Shown: one piece after another, positions 11,905-21,900 of the stretch | Layout: every line of letters starts with the position of its first letter | Position numbering within the stretch: position 1 is the stretch's first letter | Source of the DNA: Sycobia sp. Sy_11 | Taxonomy: Eukaryota; Arthropoda; Insecta; Hymenoptera; Epichrysomallidae | Reading direction: 5' to 3' | Assembly (NCBI GenBank): GCA_018907035.1 | Contig: JACCIC010000001.1 | Location: forward strand, 4,756,001 to 4,820,000 | DNA length: 64,000 nt | Made by a program: the position numbers and the translations under genes | Notes under the pieces: model-generated | Seen by the model: the letters and a program-made list of their open reading frames with translations, nothing else | Database searches by the model: none | Told to the model about the DNA's origin: nothing

Positions 11905-12414
11905 TTAGTTTATAATTATAATATAGAATGCCCGCCATCTTGGCAATAAAAATTTAGTGAATGAACGATTCTTTTTGGAGAATAGAATTTTATATGAAGA
12001 GAATGAAAGCTAGAATTGATTGAAAGATACTACGTATCCATTAGGTTTCTTATTAAGTTTCTGTCATTATTTGCTTGCTTAATATACAGAGTTTTTTATA
12101 TTTAATATCTTTTAATTTTGTTGAAATAATATTTGTCACTGTATATTGATTAAATATTGAAACAAACCGCCATTTCAAAATTTGGTATCAATACTTTATA
12201 TGTACTAAGTTATTTGGCATTAAAATAGTTTACTACAATTTCATCATTACTGTTTTCAATATGAACTAACGTACAGATAAACAAAGCTAATAAATAAACT
12301 AGTATTTTTATTGTTAAATTAATATATTTGAAAATTTTCTTGAAACTTACTATGGTGAATTATGAAAATATAACCAATTAGAAGTAAAATGTAGTAAAAC
12401 TCGTATTGCATCAT
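3381..12414 (-). CDS. serine protease homologue A (pseudoprotease, S1 family)
   Basis: Four-exon secreted S1 (chymotrypsin-fold) protein of 301 aa, assembled by eye: exons 12351-12414, 6690-7009, 5327-5641 and 3381-3587, with GT/AG junctions and intron phases 1, 0, 0. Residues 1-21 form a signal peptide. The mature-like start is IIGG at 28-31, but the preceding residue is Gln, so there is no Arg/Lys activation site. The LTAAHC motif reads LSAARC, placing Arg74 at the catalytic His. The Asp is kept (NDVSV, Asp123). GDSGGP reads GDVGGP, placing Val236 at the catalytic Ser. Disulfide cysteines around residue 75 and on both sides of GDVGGP are kept. The frame is open and its splice sites match those of SPH-B, so it looks like a functional non-enzymatic protein rather than a pseudogene. 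In the family, SPHs act as cofactors or decoys in haemolymph cascades; its actual role is unknown. Introns contain SINEs, fold-back repeats and a mariner piece. Confidence 0.85.
4345..5062. repeat. fold-back/minisatellite element, copy 1 (SPH-A intron 3)
   Basis: The ends are dense in ttcgaa/ttcgag motifs (left: attttttgaagttcgaataa at about 4357; right: aaacttttcgaacctaac at about 5037). The interior carries diverged repeats of a roughly 55-60-base unit (gtagatatcaagtactacg at 4839; gtacggatagtcatcgagta at 4891). Copy 2 at 7735-8400 has the same ends and the same interior unit. It has no coding capacity. Probably a non-autonomous fold-back DNA element; the exact termini are not certain. Confidence 0.55.
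5327..5641 (-). CDS. SPH-A exon 3
   Basis: Acceptor ...ttcattttag and donor TTG|gtaagt, both phase 0. It codes for residues 129-233, beginning LKESL, which continues the 'NDxxxIxLxESL' strand of the S1 fold. Includes EEAVVAGFGIDTIEA (the family's 'xVxGWG' strand), CKHSYTYINNYMSVCGT (paired Cys) and RGVCL, whose Cys pairs with one in exon 4. Confidence 0.87.
6170..6392 (-). mobile_element. tRNA-derived SINE, copy 2 (SPH-A intron 2)
   Basis: On the minus strand it begins cgatggctcgatcgctag (A-box-like), then taatccgagttcaaatcccg (B-box-like), then gacacaaacgccgctgtaa, acacatcgtagatcttcg and cataaatag, and finishes in an (AT)n run at 6173-6227. This is the best preserved of the three copies. 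A real tRNA gene is ruled out because no acceptor stem closes the head and the same non-tRNA body follows in every copy. Confidence 0.78.
6173..6227. repeat. (TA)n microsatellite
   Basis: Perfect TA dinucleotides; forms the 3' tail of SINE copy 2. Confidence 0.95.
6690..7009 (-). CDS. SPH-A exon 2 (IIGG to catalytic Asp)
   Basis: Acceptor ...caagctttag and donor CAG|gtaaag. It completes codon 22 and codes to residue 128. Contains IIGGYPAYQ, LLCSAAIIHNFLLLSAARC (His to Arg) and STSNDVSVIQ (Asp kept). No stop codon occurs inside the spliced frame. Confidence 0.88.
7010..7734. other. SPH-A intron 1, proximal part
   Basis: Contains a moderately GC-richer stretch at about 7190-7680 with many gagaga/ctctc runs. 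It could be an old repeat, but I could not match it to anything else in the window. Confidence 0.4.
7735..8400. repeat. fold-back/minisatellite element, copy 2 (SPH-A intron 1)
   Basis: The left end, ggctaggaattttttgatgttcgaac, matches the left end of copy 1, followed by clustered ttcgaa motifs to about 7870. The interior holds four 60-base tandem units at 8068-8307, each beginning gta/ata/gtt and keeping a 'gatatcgattat..gtggaaatg' skeleton. The right end, aacattctcgaaaggagtttgaatt, again carries the ttcgaa-type motif. The open frame at 8056-8352 exists only because the unit length is a multiple of three. Confidence 0.6.
8068..8307 (+). repeat. 4 x 60-bp tandem repeat
   Basis: Units at 8068, 8128, 8188 and 8248. 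When translated, the aligned positions recur (for example K-L-S-V-E ending each 20-codon unit). Nucleotide divergence among units is considerable. Confidence 0.7.
8530..8975 (+). pseudogene. mariner transposase N-terminal fragment
   Basis: Translating across two frames from the ATG at 8617 gives the mariner DNA-binding region: MEQRNLKARCAIKFCVRLG, then ATETYEKVLKVYSSDSL, RRSQVLWWHADFKK, a GRP linker and MLAEEFNINQETV (the second helix-turn-helix). At least one frameshift and one in-frame stop are present. The catalytic domain is missing and no matching inverted terminal repeat is visible, so this is a dead 5' fragment in SPH-A intron 1. Subfamily not assigned. Confidence 0.75.
8976..11699. 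other. SPH-A intron 1, no feature seen
   Basis: AT-rich. A short local duplication at about 9874-9916 (gtgtacttacagaaaaatag twice) is the only structure noted. Confidence 0.5.
11700..11901 (+). mobile_element. tRNA-derived SINE, copy 3 (SPH-A intron 1)
   Basis: Head gacttgatcgctcgagcaaaggactagtg and B-box-like taatccaagtttaagtcc, then a deletion of about 50 bases relative to copies 1 and 2, then aaacacatcatagacctac, ctgattagcactggtatc and aaaaatagagcgacgg, ending in an (AT)n run at 11847-11901. It shares its linear order with the other copies. Confidence 0.7.
11847..11901. repeat. (AT)n microsatellite
   Basis: Perfect AT run at the 3' end of SINE copy 3. Confidence 0.95.
12351..12414 (-). 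CDS. SPH-A exon 1 (signal peptide)
   Basis: Two in-frame ATGs (12414 and 12411) precede a strongly hydrophobic stretch containing YYILLLIGYIFII. The exon ends A|gtaagt in phase 1, exactly what exon 2 requires. Exon 1 of SPH-B has the same size class (61 versus 64 nt), the same phase and a His just before the junction, which supports the choice although the intron is 5.3 kb long. Confidence 0.75.
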
Positions 12415-12479
12415 TTTGTGATCACTATGGTATTAGTAATAGTATGATACGTAAAATTTCCATTTAGTTATTGCGCTTC

Positions 12480-12486
12480 TATATAA
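12480..12486 (-). promoter_or_regulatory. possible TATA box of SPH-A
   Basis: TATATAG on the minus strand, about 66 bases upstream of the ATG. SPH-B has a similar motif at a similar distance. In such AT-rich DNA this is weak evidence. Confidence 0.3.
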
Positions 12487-12807
12487 TAATTACATTGTTA
12501 AGATAAGAAAAAGGTATTTTCTAAAGTTTGCTACGCAGAAGGATTCGTCCATAATTAAGTTTCTCCTATTATATAAAAAAAATGAAATTCATAAATAAGT
12601 GGAATGAATGTTTTATTACCAAATATCAAAAAAATTTTTTGAATTAGATTATATTCAATAACTTCTGCAAAATGTATTCTAAACATCTGCTAAAGCTCAT
12701 TTTTTCAATTATATCTTTGATGACCTAGTTTAATATACTTCTATTTAATATACTATATCAGTCAAAATTTGTAATTGACCCGACTCATAAACTCCGACTC
12801 ATAGGCT

Positions 12808-12828
12808 CATAAAAAAAACGTTTATTTG

Positions 12829-12884
<56 letters not shown>

Positions 12885-12927
12885 GTATGTATGTATGTAT
12901 GTATATATCAAATAAACTTTTTTATCA
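12808..12927. repeat. (TA)n/(TATG)n microsatellite closed by inverted arms
   Basis: The run is flanked by aaaacgtttatttgatatat on the left and its near-complement atatatcaaataaactttttt on the right, so the whole block can fold as a long hairpin. Confidence 0.7.
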
Positions 12928-14105
12928 AAAATAGAAACAAAAATTTTCCTTTATAAATAGATGACCTGCTAAATTAATAATTTTAAAACATAAACTGTCT
13001 CCTAAGCAATGAAATAATAAATTGAAATATATTCTGCATAATAAAGCAATAAATAATATTCATTTCACCATATTAATTCTTACTCAACAAAGATGATAAT
13101 GGAATCATAGTCAAGTACCCGTAACGTATGTATAATTGGATTAAAATCATAAATAAATAAAAAGGAACTCAGAAAATAAATTTATATAATCAATATAACT
13201 ATACAAAATAACTGTTAAAAATCTAAAAAATCAGCGAAAGAATATATTATATAATAATGTAAAACAAATATTTAAATTAGCAATGATGTGTAAACATGGT
13301 ATTATTTATTAAAAAGTAACTAACTACGGCAATGTCCCAATCTCTTCAAATTAATTTCAAAGCAACACTGAAGATAAAATATACGACAAATACAAAAAGA
13401 AAGAACTAAAAACGATTGAATACTGTTGCGAAGATTTGTTGAATTCTGACTGAATTTAATGGGAGTGGGCGTTTGAGAGTAGTACCTAAATATATAAATA
13501 GATAATTAATATTAAATTCAAATTTAGTAAATGAACCGCACGAAGCATAAAACCTCCTTGACGAGTGGATAGAAGAGCGGTTACTACAGAGATTTAATAA
13601 ATATTTACGTGAAACCCGCTATACTTCAAAAATTATAATAACTAGACGTTTGAATATGGTAAAAATTCAAGTCGCTGAAATTACATAATAACACCCTTAC
13701 CACACATAAACCATACCACATACATCTTTACCACACATAAACAACCCTTATTGTATAGAAAGCTTCCTTGCAAGATGATACCATCGTCAGCTTGCACGGT
13801 CGGTAAGGTTCGATGAGGAAGGAGTGTTACGATGATGATCTCCTCTTCTGAGCTGCAGCGTTGACGTCTCAGGAACGGGTACATTGTCGCAAAACTCAGC
13901 CAATGGTCACAATAAAGTGCGCCACTGGACATTATAAAAAATATTGCGATAATAACATCATCAAAAATATAACGATAATGTCGTTGTAAAAGGTCTCAAA
14001 CACAAAATAATTTCATTGGTTGGAATTGACATTTATATATACCATATTTTATTATTCTTTGGTATATAATATCCTAAACAGAAACCATACTTCACTTTGT
14101 GAAAT

Positions 14106-14107
<2 letters not shown>

Positions 14108-14160
<53 letters not shown>
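14108..14160. repeat. (TA)n microsatellite
   Basis: Perfect TA dinucleotide run. Confidence 0.95.
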
Positions 14161-14162
<2 letters not shown>

Positions 14163-15734
14163 TTAACAGATTAAATGACTGTCAAAACAACGTTTTCAAA
14201 CACCCGTTTCTATTGAAAAAAACTCAAGTTTAAACTATATGAATCCTTCTTAACGCTAACGTGGCGAGTTCGAGAAACATTTTACCATTTTTTAGTGACA
14301 TTTAGGTAATTTTTAAGTATTCGCTATACTTTAATTGAATTTCAAAATGTATTCTTTGATAAAAATTTGAGTTTTTTATAAAATTGATATTATCTTCGAA
14401 ATTTAGCATCGGATGAAAAATTAACAAGAGAAACTTTCGATTTATAATTAATTTTTTAATAATAATTAAGTATTTCCGAAACTAAAAAGTTCATATTTGC
14501 TCTTTCGCTCTCCCTGGTTTTCTTTAGCTCTTACCGAGCTCTCACCGAGCTCTCATATATTCTCTTTGGCTCTAACTGAACTCTCATTCTTTCTCTTTGG
14601 TTTTCAAACTGGTTCTCTTGTTGTCTTTAGAAATCTTTAGAAGCCCTTTGGAAAAATATGCGTTTTTCCTGGTAGGCGCATCGTTCGATTTTACTGAAAA
14701 TCAAAAAGAAAAAAGAAGAATTAACAAAATTGTCGATTTTTTTCAATTTTTAACATTTAGAAAAAAAATTCTGAGTTTTTCAGCATTCCAAAAACAATTT
14801 GTTCTAAAAAAAATTAAGAAATATTTATATACTGTATTTTTATGATTATTGACGAAAAAACATTCATGAACAAAATATAAATTTAAAGAAACTTTAGAAT
14901 AACTTTTCCAATGATTTTTTACTGAGCATTTCCATCAATTGCTCGTATTGTTAACATACTCGCGGTGAGTGATGTGCTGGTGGCATCTGATCGGTTGCCG
15001 TGGCTTTGACTGTCTTAGACTTTTTTTTTAATGGCAGACACAATCGTGATATTTATAAAAATTTTGAAATCGCAGTAGAAAAAATAAAACAAAAAAAACA
15101 CAATGAAAAATGTACTTTTTTAAAAGCATATATTGTCCATGAATTAGACATTTCTTTAGAAATTGGAATTCATTGATGATAAGCACCATTGTAAAAATTA
15201 GGGATAATAATATTATGGTAGTCAAAACCATAGAAAAGCTAAGAAAATTAATATTTTCAAATCTTGAAAGGAAATCTTGAAAATTAACCGATTATAAAGC
15301 AATTAATTGTATGTTGAATGCGACTTTTTGAGGTAGCAGCAACTTATAGTTGATATTTTTACTTTGAACCTTATGATAGGAACCGAAAACTTAATCAAAG
15401 TGTAGTTGTTTTTAATAAAATAAAAAATTTAAAAAATAATCCTTTTTCAATAGCATGATTTTTATGTAGGCAAATAAACAATTTACGCCCATATTACATG
15501 GTGAAGCTTCACTTCGCGTCAGACGTGATACTAAATTTTTTAGGTATTTAGCCTAGACGTAAAAATAACTGAAACAATTCTAATAGTAAAGTAAAGTTAA
15601 TAGTAAATTAAAGTGAAATAGAAAAAAAATTTATTAAGGTATAATAATTTAGTACGTAATTTTCGTGTATTTATATATTTATTTGCAATTTGTTATACAA
15701 GATCTAATATATAAATTAATTAATTATTTGATAT

Positions 15735-15740
15735 TTTATT
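15735..15740 (-). terminator. polyadenylation signal of SPH-B
   Basis: AATAAA on the minus strand only about 10 bases after the SPH-B stop codon. It is unusually close, so a later signal may be used instead. Confidence 0.35.
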
Positions 15741-15749
15741 TGTGAGTAA

Positions 15750-15947
15750 TCAAAGTACATGTGGATAATTAATAAACATATTTGTGCCGTTTATAGGATC
15801 TCCTGCGATAACTGAATCTATAAATCTTTTGAAAAATGATACTCTTATATATATAGTTCCATATACAGTATCGTCACAATTACGACGCCGCCTGCTTGCG
15901 ATTCCTACAACTTTCGTTCCGATAACCAGTGGAGTACCAAGATCACC
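15750..15947 (-). CDS. SPH-B exon 4 (GDLGTP)
   Basis: Acceptor ...gtgtttttag; codes for residues 233-297 and ends at TGA. Begins GDLGTPLVIGTKVVGIASR, then NCDDTVYGTIYIRV, aligning codon for codon with SPH-A exon 4. Confidence 0.88.
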   Translation of the reverse strand, partial: GDLGTPLVIGTKVVGIASRRRRNCDDTVYGTIYIRVSFFKRFIDSVIAGDPINGTNMFINYPHVL

Positions 15948-18900
15948 CTAAAAACACAGGTTATTAGTAATAAATCAAAATAAAGTACAGCATTTTATTT
16001 TTAATATCCGTTTAATATCATGAATATTTTCTTAATATTAAGAAGATTCAGTTCAAGTCCAACCGGCTAAGCGAGCAGACTTGTCAAATTATACTCTCGC
16101 ATGTTTCAGGTTAAATCAGTTAAATCAGTGAGGTAATAATAACAATTTAAAAGTTAAAAGTGCAATTAGAAGCTCTCATACCTACAAAATAACTGTGTAC
16201 CGGCATATACGTGCAGCGGGACACAATATATAGCTATGATATTCCCTCCAAGTAACCAAAATATTACAATAGCAAATAATACTGTCATCAAAACCCTCAA
16301 CTGTGAAACTATGTCGTATGCTAAAATTATCGCTAAAAATAATCTGCGTTTGCTTAACAATAAAGTTATAGCCAACGAATTCAAACATAAAAAATTCAAA
16401 TTAAGAATCTAATCCTTGTAATTAAACCCTGCATAAATAACAGAGTAGTAATTTCAAATGTGTCACCTCTATTACCTAACGAAATTTTAATTGAGGCCTT
16501 GAAAGAAAAAGGAGTTACAATAATTTTAAAGATTAATAATATAAGAGCATGTTTAAATAAACCTGGAAGGACCCACATCGCATCATTTAGAAGACAATTC
16601 TATGTAAATGAAGCAGATGAAAGAATTCCACCCGAGACATTTCAAATATCATTCGATAACACAAATTACTAGACGTATTTATCAACAGATTCAACGACAT
16701 ATTTCATTTACAAACAAACTGGTCACATAGCAAAAATGTGCCGAAAAGCGAAGGAGTATGAATGTATGTACTACGCAACAGATAGTAATACAAATAATAA
16801 CACCGATATAAACATTCAGTCACAAATAATAGCTGAGGGTGACAGACAAATAGAAGTACATACTTCAAACTTTAATTTAATCAATAATAACAGTGGAAAA
16901 CAAAAATGTAACGTAGAAACATTTATAGCACCTACTAATAACAGCAAAATCATCAACTCAAACTTATTTACATCAAATTCGAATGTATGCTCGACAATAT
17001 TATGGTAGACACAAAGAATACAGAACTCGAAGTTTGAATAGGGTCAAAAGACTGCTCTCCAGTAGTATAACATCGCTCGATAATAATAAAATATCAGTCC
17101 TAGAAACAGACACGGAAAGCAGCGACGAATTAAATCTAACGTCTAGCGATATACATAAAAAATAATATAAATTTCTGTGAAATTGATTTAAAAACTAAAA
17201 TTGAGTAATGTGCAATATTATGCTACAAAGCACACAAAATTTGTATATGCAATATATATTTACCCAAAAGTTACAATTGTCAAGAAAAAGAAATAGTGAA
17301 TTTGATAAAACAATTACCCAAACCATGTATACTATTAGGAGATTTCAACAGTCACAATAAATTATGGGGATCAAAAATAATAAACAAAAGGTCAAATAAT
17401 CGAGGATATATTAGAAAAATTGGACGACATAATTTTACTGAATAATAACCAAATGACAGACTTCAATCAATCGAATGGCCATGAAAGCGCTATAGATTTC
17501 ACATGAGCATCTGCATCTCTATATGATAAAATACTTTGGAACGTTAGCGAAGACTTACACGACAGCGATCATTATCCAATTAATATTCAAACGATTAATA
17601 ACGAAAAAAATATAACAGTTAAATCGTCCTACTGGAACTTCGAAAGAGCGGATTGGAAAAAATTTTAAAATAATATTCTAAATGGATTATCATATCTATC
17701 TAATTATGTACAGGAAAAAAATAATAATCATATAGATGAAATAGTTGAAGACTTTACATCTCTTATTGTCAAAAGTGCTAATAACTCAATTCCAATAATC
17801 ATGAACAACAATAAAAAAAAAAACAAGTTTCATAGTGGAACGAAGAATGCCAAGAAAGACTTAAAGAATGTAAACATGCATTTAACAAATTTAAAAAACA
17901 CAGAGCTATTGAAAATAAAATTGAAAGGAGCAGAACAAGATTATTATACAGAAAAACCATCAAAGAAAGTCGATTAATGAAATACAGAACAAAATGAATA
18001 TAATAAAGGGAAAAAACAAACTAACGAAATTACGAATCTAATAACCGAAAATAATACGATTAATTCGAATACAATGGAGATAGCAAACAAATTTGCGGAA
18101 ACATTTGCAGTGAATTCAAGCAACGTTAACTACAGCAAAAACTTTAAAATATTCAAATCCAAACAGAAAATAATAAAACCTGGCGTTAACGAAGCAAATA
18201 AAAAAATATTTAATGCAATAATAACTGAAGTTGAACTAGAGCAGGCATTCAAACTTACAGAAAATTCAAGCCCTGGACCTGACATAACCCCTGGAAAAAA
18301 CATATTGAAAATTTCAGAAACAACTGTAAAAAAAGAATTAATATATTCAAAACACAAAAATTGGCGAGCCGACCAAACAATATTAATCAGGACATACAAG
18401 TCTATAATTCAATCAAAATTATCTAGTAAATTTACAGATACTCTAAATAAGATACAAAATGCGGGATTAAGAATTGCAATTGGTGCCTTTAGAATCAGCC
18501 CAATAAACAGCATCTTAGCTGAGAGTGGTATTCTACCTTTAAAATACAGAAGAATGAAACTTATAATGAATTATGCATGTACAATTGCACAATATCCACT
18601 CAAAATACAGAAAGTGTCCTAGGTTTATGCAAAAGTTCCCCTTCCATTATGTATAAGGATCAAAGAAATCACTAAAGCATTATAACTTATCAATCCCACA
18701 AATATTTGCAATCGCCTAGATTTCTTTCCCACTGAACGCAAATGATGTAAGTCTTATTACTCAATCTTCTGATAATATACCATTAGATGAGAAAAAAAGA
18801 ATACAATAAATTAATGTTGACAACATGGAATAACGAATGGAGAAATTCTAACCAAACAGCGCTACATGAAGTCAGGGACACTATAACAGAAAAAGCACCA

Positions 18901-21900
18901 ATAGACAATCTGAATAGGAGACTACAAGTAGCTCTTACAAGAATTAGAAGCGGACATACAAAAATATCGCATCAATACTTAATGGAAAAAAGGATCGACC
19001 CATCTGCGAAGACTGCAAAACCCGAATTACAATTAAACACCTTATCATGGAATGTAATTGATACGGAAAAACTAAAGAAGCAGAAGAAACACACTATAAA
19101 TATATAAAGGATTATTTTTCAGGCACAAAAAACATGAACAAGCTAATAAACATTATAAATAAAAACAATATTATTAGTATACTATAAAAAATACATTATT
19201 AGAAACGCCACTTAAAAAAAAAAATAAATGTAAAACACAAAACCAAAGCGAATGAATGTACCATTATGATCATATACGTAACCATAAGTATCTTCCTGAT
19301 CTTTATATTTATTAGTATTTTTTTCTCTTTTACACAAAATAATATGTAACATATGTTACATATACGAAGTCGCTAATGACTTTACTGTTGATGCGACTGA
19401 AAATAAAGATAAATAATAATAATTAAGAAGATTGTAAAGTACCATAATCATATATATTTTTTATATCATTTGACATAAGAAAAACATATTGGTTCTTCAT
19501 TTTCTCCTCTGCCATATGAAATATGGCGTCTTTTGGTACTATAAAAGACTTTAAAAATATTTTATGGCTAACAAAAATTTTTTTCAATTTCTACCGACAA
19601 TTACTTTATTATATACAGTCGATAAAACTACCATTCTTCACAATGCTTATTGTTCAAAGTTTGATTTTCAAACAACCGATATATTATTTGATAATCAATG
19701 AAGTTGAAATTTTGAACTGAAAGTTTTATATGTAAATCTTCCTAAATGATTATTTTACTACTGCATTGATTCAAATGTACACAGGTGGAATCATTGCTCT
19801 AGCTTTTGGCAAAGAAACGAAATTTACAAAATTTGGATTCTTCAAAAAATGATTATTTGCCAATATTTCCGTATGCTCGTCCAATACAGATTCAGGCAAT
19901 AAAATAAGACTACCCGGTAGTCATGAGCTTTAAAACGTAAAATGTATCATTTACTTAGTTTTATTTATGCTGAAGATATGTCCGAATACAGAAAAAAATA
20001 ATATAACAGAATTGATAATCACCTCTTTTTTTCAAGTCGGTTCAAAACAGTAATCAGAGTTACTGTAAGCTTAAACTGCGAGAAGTTGAAAAATATCCAT
20101 TGATTTTGTAAATAAAAGATAGGAAAAGGAAGGAAAATATATAAAATAGTACTTTTCCTATAAAGAGCACAAAATTTTCCACCTGTGATGCAAACATTAT
20201 TTTCTGTTGCCCTAGATTCAAATGTTGCTTTTGAAAGCGTTTTTATATTTTATTTATTTAATGATATAAATTGGACTACAAAGACGATAAATGAAAATTT
20301 ATACATTCGCATAAAAAGATATTTTTTTCGTTTATATTTAAGAAACAGTATATAATCAAAAGAAAGTAATCTACGAGTCGTTCTTTCCGCTTCATTAGTG
20401 GTGCCCGTGGCGTATGATATTTTTCTTTACTAGCAACAATATCTAAATTTAGAAAATATTACATATTATATATTAAATGCATAAATTTCTCACAATATTT
20501 GAAGAAGAAAATTTTAAAGTTTAATATATAAGATACATTTATCGCCAAACTGTCGCTATGATATGTTATTATTAATAATGTACCGTACTTTTGTACTCTC
20601 TGTGATGAAAATGTAAATTCTTCAATTATCTCAAAAATTATCGTCTCAGTTTGTTCAACTGTACAATCATTTTTTAATTAGCTCATTAATAGATATTTCG
20701 TGTATTAAAATACATTATAACTTAATTATACATTGACTTTAGTTTAAATATTTTAGTTCGAGAATTGACTTTTACCCTCACAATAGGTACTTTAAAATAT
20801 CACTTAAGACCTACATTATACTACAGTATATACAGTATATACATTATATTTCAGTACGAATAAAAATTATGTCACAAACAGTAATTTATTTATTTATAGT
20901 TTATTATTAATTAACTATCTCGCATGTAATAAGTTGAACAAATAAAATATGGTCTTCCGAAAAGGTTACCATCTAAAATTATAAACAGAAAAGTAAAATT
21001 TTATATATGTCGATGCACTAATTGATTACAAATATAATACTTACAGTACTTATATTAGAAATCATAAAAAAGTCTTGAAGATCTCGGTTTATCGCATTGA
21101 AATTGGAAAAGTTTTTTCAAAAGAATTTTAAAAAACGTTATATTACATAAAAATGCATACTTTTTATTCTATGCAATGTATTTTTATAAGTTCCTTTCCC
21201 CAAGAAATATCAATTCAAAGATAAAATATAAAAAAAATAGAACAAGTAATTTAATTTATTGTGTTTAGAAGAAATACTTTTTAATCTATGTATTTTAATA
21301 CATTGAAAATGAAAATGAATATGTAACACAAAACAATCACCGAATCAAGTATCATTATAAAAATGTGGAAACCTTTTTGTAATTTTATATAGACTGTAGG
21401 TAAAGTTAAAACAGGTAAAGCCTATACAAATTATCTTTCGAAACCGGGTTGTTAAATATTGCATTCTCTTGTAGGTCTTATGTAAGTATAGAAAAATCAA
21501 TGTCTTGAAGCCCGTATAAAATCTACAAAGTTTGATTTGTGATAGACTGCATTCCTCGTAATCTGGGTAATATCGAAAATAAGATATTTCAATCCCTTGC
21601 GAAAATCACTGTAATTTTTACCCTACAGATTTTAAACCGTATTGCTTAGCATGATAATTTCTAAATTTCAAATTCCTTTCAATTTATAGGGTCCATACTG
21701 ATTAAATCCAAAATTGAGAAAAATCTATTAGAAAGATTTAGACAATATCATGTACAGATATATATTTTTATATTTGTAAATGCTTAAATAGCTATGAAAA
21801 TTTTTTTATCGCTTTCACTGACAAACTGCTCTGACAAAAGATATTTTACCCGTTATTACTGATAAAAATCAGTAAAAAGAAGTAGAACGAGGCAGCCAAG

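Larger units (their letters stand above)
12487..15734. other. intergenic between SPH-B and SPH-A
   Basis: AT-rich, with microsatellites at 12829-12908 and 14108-14160. A GC-richer patch at 13740-13930 is open on the minus strand for 83 codons, but has no recognisable domain. A ctctcaccgagctct-like repetitive stretch lies at 14500-14610. No gene is supported. Confidence 0.45.
16049..19421 (+). mobile_element. I-clade non-LTR retrotransposon, decayed and internally deleted
   Basis: Bounded by the exact 12-bp duplication. It starts cagttcaagtccaaccggct, similar in style to the 5' end of insect I elements, and ends with a short TAA repeat, the typical I-clade tail. ORF1 remains cover 16400-17165. 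ORF2 remains include an endonuclease core with ILLGDFNSHNKLWG (about 17335-17376), a jump in the middle (the RT catalytic core is absent), the region after RT, and a CEDC...H...C zinc-knuckle-like end near 19005-19050. Normal I elements are about 5-6 kb; this is 3.4 kb. It lies 100 bp upstream of SPH-B exon 4, inside intron 3, antisense to the gene. Confidence 0.85.

Noticed and set aside
13681..13932. 83-codon minus-strand frame in a GC-richer patch
   Set aside because: No signal, domain, splice partner or homologue visible.
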